Source of the DNA: CAZMOK01 sp964567785
GTDB taxonomy: Bacteria; Bacteroidota; Bacteroidia; Bacteroidales; JAGOPY01
Assembly (NCBI GenBank): GCA_964567785.1
Contig: CAZMOK010000078.1
Location: 1-11,059, forward strand
Direction of reading: 5' to 3'
DNA length: 11,059 nucleotides
Of the stretch, positions 1 through 6,654 are shown one piece after another (the first letter of the stretch is position 1; each line of letters starts with the position of its first letter). A model generated the notes under the pieces. It had not been told where the DNA came from. It was given only the letters and a program-made list of their open reading frames with translations, and made no database searches. Position numbers and translations under genes: made by a program.

Positions 1-999
1 ATAACGCTACCGGAATACAACACAAACATTGTAAGGGCGTTGCGGAGCCTTAAAGTAACAGATAAAGATATACCGCAGCCATCGGGCAACCAGGTACTTA
101 TCAAAATGAAAGCAGCCCCCTGCAATCCCTCCGACATTGCATTCATGCTGGGCAATTATAATATTACACGGGAATTGCCGGCTGTACCGGGATTTGAAGC
201 TTCCGGAGAAGTGGTCGATGCCGGCTACATGCGCGAGGCACGCGATCTGATAAGCAACAGGGTAAGCTGTTTCCTTCAGGAACCCTCTGAAGATGGTACC
301 TGGGCTGAATATTTCGTCACAGACTGGAAGAATTGCATTGAAATAAGAAGTGAGATGAAGGATGAGGAAGCGGCTACACTCTGCATCAATCCTTTCACTG
401 CTTATGCCCTATACACCCTTGTGCTTAAGAAGGAATGCCGTTCTTTTATACAAAATGCAGCTTCGGGGCAAATAGGCCGTTTCCTGAACAACCTTGCAAA
501 AGAGAATGGTATTGAAGTAATTAACATTGTGAGAAAAGAAGAGAGGAAAGAAGAGCTTGCCGGTGAGGGCTTCAAGAATATCCTTAACATCAACGACGAT
601 AAGTTTCAGGAAAACCTGCATAAGCTCGCCCTGGAACTTGATGCACGCATTGCTTTTGACGCAGTTGGCGGTGAGCTTTCTGGTAGTATATTCAACGCCA
701 TGCCCTATAACTCCGAGCTTGTTCTTTATGGCGGGCTGTCGGGCCAGCGGCTTGGAAATGTCAAAAATATGGACCTGATTTTCAGGAATAAGACCATTAC
801 CGGTTTTAATCTTGGCGACTGGAAGGACGAGCTTGGCCTTGATAAATACAAAGAAGTGGCACAAGAAGTACAGGAACTGGTCGTCTCCGGAACACTGAAA
901 AGCCGGGTCCGGGGAGTCTATAGAATGGAAGAGGTGCAGGAAGGCCTCAGGAAATATGTAAAAAACATGTCGGCTGGGAAGATCCTGCTTACCCCGTAA
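1..999 (+). CDS. Quinone oxidoreductase-like medium-chain dehydrogenase (5' end outside window)
   Basis: This is the C-terminal 332 residues of a medium-chain dehydrogenase/reductase. The reading frame is open to base 1, so a TTG at 40 is not the true start; the first residues seen (ITLPEYNTNIVRALRSLKV) look like the usual N-terminus lacking only a few residues. The GroES-like part holds AAPCNPSD and VPGFEASGEV. The Rossmann NAD(P) motif AASGQIG is at window-frame residues 153-159, followed by the family's AFDAVGG block and GGLSG. No cysteine cluster for structural zinc is visible, which fits the zinc-free quinone/enal reductase branch, where NAD(P)H reduces quinones or activated alkenes in the cytoplasm. 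The exact substrate cannot be read from sequence. It converges on the lipoprotein gene at 1177. Automatic annotation would probably say 'zinc-binding dehydrogenase'; the zinc is doubtful. Confidence 0.85.
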   Translation: MTLPEYNTNIVRALRSLKVTDKDIPQPSGNQVLIKMKAAPCNPSDIAFMLGNYNITRELPAVPGFEASGEVVDAGYMREARDLISNRVSCFLQEPSEDGTWAEYFVTDWKNCIEIRSEMKDEEAATLCINPFTAYALYTLVLKKECRSFIQNAASGQIGRFLNNLAKENGIEVINIVRKEERKEELAGEGFKNILNINDDKFQENLHKLALELDARIAFDAVGGELSGSIFNAMPYNSELVLYGGLSGQRLGNVKNMDLIFRNKTITGFNLGDWKDELGLDKYKEVAQEVQELVVSGTLKSRVRGVYRMEEVQEGLRKYVKNMSAGKILLTP

Positions 1000-1001
1000 A
1001 A

Positions 1002-1029
1002 TTTACAGTTTACAGTTTACGGTTTACGA
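1002..1029. repeat. Tandem heptamer array, TTTACAG type, 4 units
   Basis: Four perfect-phase 7-bp units follow the dehydrogenase stop codon by 2 bp: TTTACAG, TTTACAG, TTTACGG, TTTACGA. The array is non-coding and lies in the convergent gap between the dehydrogenase and the minus-strand lipoprotein. Only the last two positions of the unit vary. Confidence 0.85.
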
Positions 1030-1097
1030 AGGAGTTATTGCAAAACTGATGTGTTTTCTCCTTTGAATAGTTTATACTCACCCCTTGGAAAAGTCGA

Positions 1098-1139
1098 CAG
1101 TTGGCAGTTGGCAGTTGGCAGTCGGCAGTCGGCAGTTGA
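1098..1139. repeat. Tandem heptamer array, CAGTYGG type, 6 units
   Basis: Six 7-bp units without slippage: three CAGTTGG, two CAGTCGG, one CAGTTGA. Variation is confined to positions 5 and 7. It is intergenic, between the dehydrogenase and the lipoprotein gene, and shares the CAGT core with the array at the right edge of the window. Confidence 0.9.
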
Positions 1140-1149
1140 AAAAAATGTT

Positions 1150-1173
1150 ATATCGTTACACCGCTACATCGTA
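1150..1173. repeat. Tandem octamer array, ACATCGTT type, 3 units
   Basis: Three 8-bp units, ATATCGTT, ACACCGCT and ACATCGTA, end 3 bp before the lipoprotein stop codon (minus strand). The units differ by one to three bases each, so this is a weaker case than the two heptamer arrays beside it. Confidence 0.55.
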
Positions 1174-1176
1174 CAA

Positions 1177-2028
1177 TTATTGCAGGTCCATCTCAATAAA
1201 ACGGTACTCATCATCGATGGGATAGAACTTGCCCGAGGTGGGATTATAATGATAATACTCTTCCAAATTGTAACTTGAAGGAAGGTTTTTCAGGATGTAA
1301 CGATTAAGGAAATAATCATTGAAGTACATTGCGTATTTTCTGCCCAGGGCTGCCCCTGCATAATAGATCTCGTCTACCTTCAGACTGTCAACTGTATATT
1401 CAAACTTCAGGTCTGAGCCAAATAGTCCCCCAATGAACCGCCCTTCCATATCATCATAGATCTGGTCGCTGGCGAAAAGAACCCTGGCAGCTTCATTTTC
1501 TGTATTGACGGGATTGAGTTCGAACCAGATGTTGATATTGAGTGCGTTCAGGTCTATATCCTTAACAGAGACAACCTCATTGTAAATCACTGCTTCAGCC
1601 TCATAAGGATAAACATATTCTTCGACAACAATCTGGGCGATATTTACAACGTATGCGGGTTTCTGGAGTGCCATGAACTCCTCCATCTGGTCTTCTGCAT
1701 ATATATTGAATCCGAAACGTTCCAGGTTGTTTTCCAGGTTTTCAACCAGCGTGTCGATGAATACCCTGTCTTTAATTTCTTTCAAATATATACTGGAGAA
1801 GAAAAGTATTGAATCTGTTTCTGCCTCTGTTAGTGAGTCCTCGTTCTCTAATTGGTATTCCTTGAGGTTATCCTTATAGAGGAAGTCAGGTTTGAGTATG
1901 AGGAAAGTATGTCCCGGCGGGGCTTCAACATACTCTTTAGCAACCTTTTTATAGGGCGAACAACCCGCAACAAAAAGGAGAACAAACCCTGTCCAAAGCA
2001 GAAATGATATCCTGAAGGAAATTCTCAT
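1177..2028 (-). CDS. Uncharacterised lipoprotein
   Basis: A 283-residue predicted lipoprotein. Residues 1-22 form a signal peptide with basic start, hydrophobic core and lipobox VAGC, so Cys23 would be lipidated. The residues after it (SPYKKVAKE) have no acidic cluster, so a surface-export signal of the Bacteroidota type is not evident and a periplasm-facing anchor is more likely. The mature part is acidic and rich in Tyr, Asn and Glu, with alternating hydrophobic stretches (for example PAYVVNIAQIVVEEYVYPYE) that suggest a mixed alpha/beta fold with strands around residues 125-190. I do not recognise a family. It starts 17 bp after the fprA stop on the same strand and is probably co-transcribed with it. 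No terminator hairpin was found after its stop. Confidence 0.8.
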   Translation of the reverse strand: MRISFRISFLLWTGFVLLFVAGCSPYKKVAKEYVEAPPGHTFLILKPDFLYKDNLKEYQLENEDSLTEAETDSILFFSSIYLKEIKDRVFIDTLVENLENNLERFGFNIYAEDQMEEFMALQKPAYVVNIAQIVVEEYVYPYEAEAVIYNEVVSVKDIDLNALNINIWFELNPVNTENEAARVLFASDQIYDDMEGRFIGGLFGSDLKFEYTVDSLKVDEIYYAGAALGRKYAMYFNDYFLNRYILKNLPSSYNLEEYYHYNPTSGKFYPIDDEYRFIEMDLQ

Positions 2029-2045
2029 TTTTTTGATACAACTTG

Positions 2046-3257
2046 TCAGCTCTGATCTTCGGCTAAGATCTCTTTACCAAATTTAGTGCCATATTCAAAG
2101 GCTAACTCGTGGTCCTCATTGTCGGGTGAGAACTTTACAAAAACCCCTTCATCCATGTATTTAAGCTTAAGGTTTTTGAGGCTTTCCCCGATAAGGGTCT
2201 TTCCTTCACCGCTCCAGCCATACGATCCGAATCCGCCTGCCAGCTTGCCCTTATCCCTCAGCGGACTGATAACTGAAAACAACTTGTATATCGGCAGCAG
2301 GATGTTCTGGTTGATGGTGGGGCATCCCACAATCACGGCTGAGCACTGAGTCATTTTCATGTCGAGGTCGCCAAGCGAGGTATGTTCTATATCAAAGACT
2401 TCCACATCGATTTCGCCTGCTGACCTGACCCCATCAGCTATCTTTTCTGCAAGCGCGCCTGTTTTATGGTAAGCGCTTACGTAAGGTATAAACACCCTCC
2501 TTTTTTCGGGGGTATTAAGGTAATCTTTTGCGTATTTCTCCGATTTATCAACATATTCCTTCCATTTAGTCATCAGGAGCGGACCGTGGCCCGGAAGGAT
2601 CATATCTATTTCGAGCGGTCTGATCTTATCAATGGCCTTCAGCATAAATTTACTGAAAGGTCTAAGGATAACCTGGAAATAATAATCGAAGGCATCATTG
2701 AAATCCCCAACCCTGTTGTCGTACATTTCCTCATGACAATAGTGGCAGCCGAATGAATCGCAAGTAAACAATATCCGGTCTTCTATCAGGTAGGTAAAGA
2801 TTGTATCAGGCCAGTGGAGGTTCGGCGCACTCATAAATCTCAGGGTCTTGTTTCCCAGATCGAGGGTATTGCCATCTTTCACAATCATATGGGGAAAATC
2901 GGGCATCATGAGATCTTTCAGGTACCTTATAGCGTTACCCGACCCAACCACCGTGGCCTTAGGGGCTATCTCGAGAAGTTTCCTGAGATTTCCCGAATGA
3001 TCCGGTTCTGTATGATTGACAATTATGTATTCAATTTCAGCCGGGTCAGTCACTTGTTTGATCTTATCCAGGTAAACATCCCAGAATTTTTCTTTTGAAG
3101 TGTCGACAATAGCCTTTTTTTCGGCATCTATGAAAAACGAATTGTAAGTAGTGCCGTATTTGGTTTCCATCACAACATCAAAAGTCACAATATCTCGATC
3201 GAGCACACCGATCCACTTCACGTCTTCATTAATATCGAGCACCCTGTTATCTGTCAT
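2046..3257 (-). CDS. fprA: FprA-family A-type flavoprotein (flavodiiron O2/NO reductase)
   Basis: A cytoplasmic flavodiiron protein of 403 residues, the standard two-domain length with no fused rubredoxin or flavin reductase. Residues 1-250 form the metallo-beta-lactamase-like domain with the diiron ligands in order: His82, Glu84 and Asp86 in HTEPDH, His148 in NLHWPD, Asp167 in TCDSFG, and His224 in PGHGP. From about residue 254 a flavodoxin domain follows; its FMN phosphate loop is read as YVSAYHKTGALAEKI. These enzymes reduce O2 to water or NO to N2O with electrons usually delivered by rubredoxin, and protect anaerobes and microaerophiles. Which gas is preferred cannot be told from sequence. 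No rubredoxin gene is in the window. It lies 86 bp after parC with a possible promoter of its own, and 17 bp before the lipoprotein gene. Confidence 0.93.
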   Translation of the reverse strand: MTDNRVLDINEDVKWIGVLDRDIVTFDVVMETKYGTTYNSFFIDAEKKAIVDTSKEKFWDVYLDKIKQVTDPAEIEYIIVNHTEPDHSGNLRKLLEIAPKATVVGSGNAIRYLKDLMMPDFPHMIVKDGNTLDLGNKTLRFMSAPNLHWPDTIFTYLIEDRILFTCDSFGCHYCHEEMYDNRVGDFNDAFDYYFQVILRPFSKFMLKAIDKIRPLEIDMILPGHGPLLMTKWKEYVDKSEKYAKDYLNTPEKRRVFIPYVSAYHKTGALAEKIADGVRSAGEIDVEVFDIEHTSLGDLDMKMTQCSAVIVGCPTINQNILLPIYKLFSVISPLRDKGKLAGGFGSYGWSGEGKTLIGESLKNLKLKYMDEGVFVKFSPDNEDHELAFEYGTKFGKEILAEDQS

Positions 3258-3301
3258 TTCTTTTCTTCTTTTTGATTCGTTTTTAAGCTCTTACAGTGTT
3301 A

Positions 3302-3332
3302 CAAATTTCCAATTTATTTCCGAACCCTGCAA
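3302..3332 (-). promoter_or_regulatory. Possible Bacteroidota-type promoter for fprA
   Basis: On the minus strand a TTG (3330-3332) is followed after 20 bp by GAAATTTG (3302-3309), one mismatch from the Bacteroidota -7 consensus TAnnTTTG; the usual spacing is 19-21 bp. A start near 3295 would give a leader of roughly 38 nt before the fprA ATG. The 86-bp gap after parC is the largest gap within the minus-strand block, which fits a separate transcript. Confidence 0.4.
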
Positions 3333-3343
3333 CTCCGGCCAGG

Positions 3344-6082
3344 TCAGAATTCCAGCTCTATCTGACCTTCTCCCGGGTTTTCCTTATTTTCCCGGGATTC
3401 ATCATCGGAGAGATTGTTTTTTTCACCAGGTTCTTTTTCAGGGGAAGCCTTACTTTCACGACTTTCTTCGGCATTTTGTGTCTCCTCACTTTCATTCTCT
3501 CCGTTACCCGCTGATTCCGTTGCTTCCGCAGTCTCTTCTTCAGGTTCCGGCAATGGGTCTAACATCCTGACCTTTGTTACAGGTATCGTGGAAAGCCGTT
3601 TCCCCTTTGCACCATGACCTTTAACTGCTATCATTTCAAAAAGCTCCACCTGCTCGTTGTCGCGGGGTTTTCCGTTCTTCCGGTCTTCAAAAGAAAGTTC
3701 GGCACGGGGATAGGTGTCGGTTATCAACTGCAGTAAACGCGATTCATTGTGTTCATTGAGGTAACCTGCAGGTTTATCTGTGAACTCAGCGTTGAACCGT
3801 TTAATATAATGAACACCTGTTTCCCCGTCGATGTAAATAACAGTGTAAACCCTTTCAGGATCAAACTTTTCGATCAGGATGATGTCTTCAAAATCGAAAT
3901 GGGTGGTAAGCTCATAACCATAGGTCCTGAAAAGACCTGATTTCGTAAAAACGATGATCCTGTCATTCTCCTTAAAAGCCCCCAGGTACTTGCCTCTTTC
4001 TTCTGTATTGAGCCGTTTGACTGTATCATCGTACCACACATCAAGCGCGCCGAGGGTCGACACGCCCTCTTCTCTTTTCACGATCTGTTTGATGGGGTTA
4101 CCGGTCAGGATATTGCCCTTTGCATTCCGCCCTCTGATGGACTGCTCACTGAAATCGAATTCCATGGATGTTTTCTTCATCCTTTCCCTGGGGCGGAAAT
4201 AAATTTTAAGCACTTCTGCTTCACCGTTGGGATTGGCAGTGAAATATAAAACTCTTGATCCGGGAGTGCCTTTTGTGAGGGTATATTCTTTGTCCCTGGT
4301 AACACTGGTTACAGCAAACCTTTTCACATAATACTTTCCTTTCTTTCCGTCACGGTAGATCATATTGTAGATGGTACGGTCGTCATTTCTCTTGAAAACC
4401 GCAATGTGGATAACATCCTTACCTACGTAGAACTTGCTCTCGACCTTGGTAACCATCATGGTGCCGTCGGCCCGTAGCACTATGATCTCGTCAATATCTG
4501 AGCAGTCGCATATATAATCATCACGCCTGAGACTGGTACCTGCAAACCCCTCTTCACGGTTAAGGTAGAGCTTTTCGCTTGCTGCTGCCACCATTGTGGC
4601 CTCTATGGTATCGAAGTTCCTTATCTCGGTCTTGCGCTCCCTGCCCTTGCCGTATTTTTTCTTTATCTGTTTGAAATAGTTGATTGCATAATCAATGAGA
4701 TTATCAAGATGGTTCTGCACTTCATCAATGGCGCCCTTTATCCTGGCTATATTTTCCTCGGCCCGCATCGAATTGTACTTCGATATCCTCTTGATCCTTA
4801 TCTCTGTGAGCTTAACTATGTCCTCGTCGGTGATCTCACGCACAAAGTCTTCCTTAAACGGCTCCAGCCCCTTTTTAATGGCATTTATCACCGCCTCCCA
4901 GGTTTTGGCTGTTTCTATTTTCCTGTAGATTTTCTCTTCAATGAAGATCTGCTCGAGTGATGCAAAATGAAGCTCTTCCCTTAATTCACCAAGGCTAATT
5001 TCCAATTCCCTTTTCAGGAGGTGAACGGTTTTATCTGTATTATGACGTAGAATCTCCTTAACGTCTAAAAATTGGGGTTTTCCGTCCTTGATTACGCAGG
5101 CATTGGGTGATATGGAAACCTCACAGTTAGTAAACGCGTAGAGGGCATCGATGGTCTGATCCGGTGAAACACCCTGGGCAAGATGGATAACAATTTCAAC
5201 ATTCTCTGCTGTATTGTCATCTATCTTCCTGATCTTGATCTTTCGCTTCTCGTTGGCGGCCACTATGGAATCGATCAGCGATATTGTTGTAAGGCCGAAG
5301 GGGATATCGGTGATGACAAGCGTTTTTTTATCTTCTTTCTTGATGCGAGCCCTTACCCTGACCCTGCCGCCGCGGAGGCCGTTATTGTATTTGGTTGCAT
5401 CCATCAGCCCCCCTGTGGGAAAATCCGGAAGGATCTCAAAATCTTTATCTTTCAGGATCGCTATCGAAGCATCTATAAGTTCTATGAAATTATGGGGCAG
5501 GATCTTCGAAGCCAGTCCGACAGCAATACCTTCAACACCCTGGGCAAGGAGCAACGGGAACTTTACAGGGAGTGTGAGCGGTTCTTTGTTACGTCCGTCA
5601 TACGAGCTTTTCCAGGTAGTTGTTTTAGGGTTGAAAAGCACCTCAAGGCCGAATTTTGAAGGCCTGGCCTCAATATACCTCGGCGCTGCCGAACTGTCGC
5701 CTGTGAGGATATTGCCCCAGTTTCCCTGGGTTTCCACCAGCAGGTCTTTCTGCCCGAGCTGTACAAGTGCATCACCAATGGAAGCATCCCCGTGCGGATG
5801 ATACTTCATTGTGTGGCCAATGATGTTTGCAACTTTATTGAACCGGCCGTCGTCGAGCTCTTTCATGGCATGAAGGATCCTCCGCTGGACCGGTTTCAGC
5901 CCGTCGTCCATATCGGGCACAGCCCTCTCAAGTATCACATATGATGCGTAATCGAGAAACCAGTTCTGGTACATCCCCGATAAATGGATCGTTCTGTGAC
6001 GCGCCTTCTCCTCTTCCTGTGAAGGGTCTTCGTCGTCTTTACGTTCCGGTTCGAGTTCCCTGTTTTCCTCCTCAGTGCTCAT
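3344..6082 (-). CDS. parC: DNA topoisomerase IV subunit A (ParC-type type IIA topoisomerase)
   Basis: A 912-residue A subunit of a type IIA topoisomerase, which cuts and rejoins both DNA strands to unlink daughter chromosomes, with a ParE-type ATPase partner. A charged N-terminal extension (1-30) precedes SGMYQNWFLDYASYVILE. The winged-helix block has YHPHGDASIGD (94-104) and SSAAPRYIEAR with catalytic Arg135-Tyr136. The tower and coiled-coil run to about 490, then a beta-pinwheel C-terminal domain with a degenerate GyrA box, QSIRGRNAKG, near 646-655. After about 843 comes a low-complexity Glu/Ser/Asn-rich tail of some 70 residues ending QIELEF. The sequence matches the second GyrA-like protein of Bacteroidota, called ParC, rather than their GyrA; a gyrase call is the alternative. 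parE is not adjacent: an isochorismatase-family gene ends 18 bp upstream. No Shine-Dalgarno is seen before the ATG. Confidence 0.92.
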   Translation of the reverse strand: MSTEEENRELEPERKDDEDPSQEEEKARHRTIHLSGMYQNWFLDYASYVILERAVPDMDDGLKPVQRRILHAMKELDDGRFNKVANIIGHTMKYHPHGDASIGDALVQLGQKDLLVETQGNWGNILTGDSSAAPRYIEARPSKFGLEVLFNPKTTTWKSSYDGRNKEPLTLPVKFPLLLAQGVEGIAVGLASKILPHNFIELIDASIAILKDKDFEILPDFPTGGLMDATKYNNGLRGGRVRVRARIKKEDKKTLVITDIPFGLTTISLIDSIVAANEKRKIKIRKIDDNTAENVEIVIHLAQGVSPDQTIDALYAFTNCEVSISPNACVIKDGKPQFLDVKEILRHNTDKTVHLLKRELEISLGELREELHFASLEQIFIEEKIYRKIETAKTWEAVINAIKKGLEPFKEDFVREITDEDIVKLTEIRIKRISKYNSMRAEENIARIKGAIDEVQNHLDNLIDYAINYFKQIKKKYGKGRERKTEIRNFDTIEATMVAAASEKLYLNREEGFAGTSLRRDDYICDCSDIDEIIVLRADGTMMVTKVESKFYVGKDVIHIAVFKRNDDRTIYNMIYRDGKKGKYYVKRFAVTSVTRDKEYTLTKGTPGSRVLYFTANPNGEAEVLKIYFRPRERMKKTSMEFDFSEQSIRGRNAKGNILTGNPIKQIVKREEGVSTLGALDVWYDDTVKRLNTEERGKYLGAFKENDRIIVFTKSGLFRTYGYELTTHFDFEDIILIEKFDPERVYTVIYIDGETGVHYIKRFNAEFTDKPAGYLNEHNESRLLQLITDTYPRAELSFEDRKNGKPRDNEQVELFEMIAVKGHGAKGKRLSTIPVTKVRMLDPLPEPEEETAEATESAGNGENESEETQNAEESRESKASPEKEPGEKNNLSDDESRENKENPGEGQIELEF

Positions 6083-6100
6083 TTCTTTATTTTCAGGCTG

Positions 6101-6643
6101 TTATTTTACCAGTTTTGAAACAGCTTTGAACTGTTCGGTACCTGAATACCTCAGCAGCTCAAAAAGAATGGACTCATAAGTGGTCACCACAGCGCCTTCT
6201 CTTCTCATTCTTGCCACGGCAACCTTTTTATCGTTTACTCTCCTGGAAGAGATACAATCCTCCACCACCACGGGTATGAAGTTCTTCTCCAGGAGGTCGA
6301 TGGTTGTCTGCAGCACGCACACATGCGCCTCAATTCCGGTTATCACGATGAATTTCTTGTCCAGCTCGATCAGCTCGGTATTGAAGCCCTCGTCGTCGCA
6401 GCAACTGAACGCTGTTTTCTCCAGGTGCTCAAATTCCCCAATTGCGTCTGCAACCGGGGGGATGGTTGCACCAAGGCCTTTGGTGTACTGCTGTGTTACC
6501 AGAAGAGGTATGTCGATGGCCTTCAGTCCTTTTATCAGTACCCCGGTGTTCCGGGTCAGTTGCTCGTGTTCGTGTATGTATGGGTATAACCGCTCCTGGA
6601 TGTCGATTATCAGCCCCGCTGTATTTTCTTTCAGTATCCTCAT
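6101..6643 (-). CDS. Isochorismatase-family cysteine hydrolase
   Basis: A 180-residue cytoplasmic hydrolase of the isochorismatase-like superfamily, the normal single-domain length. The triad is in place: Asp14 in IIDIQERL, Lys76 in LEKTAFSC, and nucleophile Cys109 in GIEAHVCVLQT; the cis-peptide-associated GIEAHVC block is characteristic. VVEDCISSR is the usual strand-and-loop after the nucleophile helix. It resembles the YcaC/ISOC1-type branch rather than nicotinamidase, since the nicotinamidase metal-binding Asp-x-His motif is not seen. The substrate is unknown; the family includes hydrolases of amides and vinyl ethers. It lies 11 bp after the BatA-type gene and 18 bp before parC, so all three are probably on one mRNA. 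The start is the ATG giving the standard MRILKENTAGLIIDIQ opening. Confidence 0.9.
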   Translation of the reverse strand: MRILKENTAGLIIDIQERLYPYIHEHEQLTRNTGVLIKGLKAIDIPLLVTQQYTKGLGATIPPVADAIGEFEHLEKTAFSCCDDEGFNTELIELDKKFIVITGIEAHVCVLQTTIDLLEKNFIPVVVEDCISSRRVNDKKVAVARMRREGAVVTTYESILFELLRYSGTEQFKAVSKLVK

Positions 6644-6654
6644 TTTGAATTATT

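Noticed and set aside
40..42. TTG as start codon of the dehydrogenase
   Set aside because: The frame stays open to base 1 and the residues before it match the expected N-terminus, so the gene is cut by the window edge.
1098..1139. CRISPR array
   Set aside because: Units are 7 bp and contiguous, with no spacers; the other arrays fail for the same reason.
5214..5801. Long plus-strand open frame opposite parC
   Set aside because: It is the complement of the conserved ParC core; its protein looks like no family and the ParC frame carries catalytic motifs.
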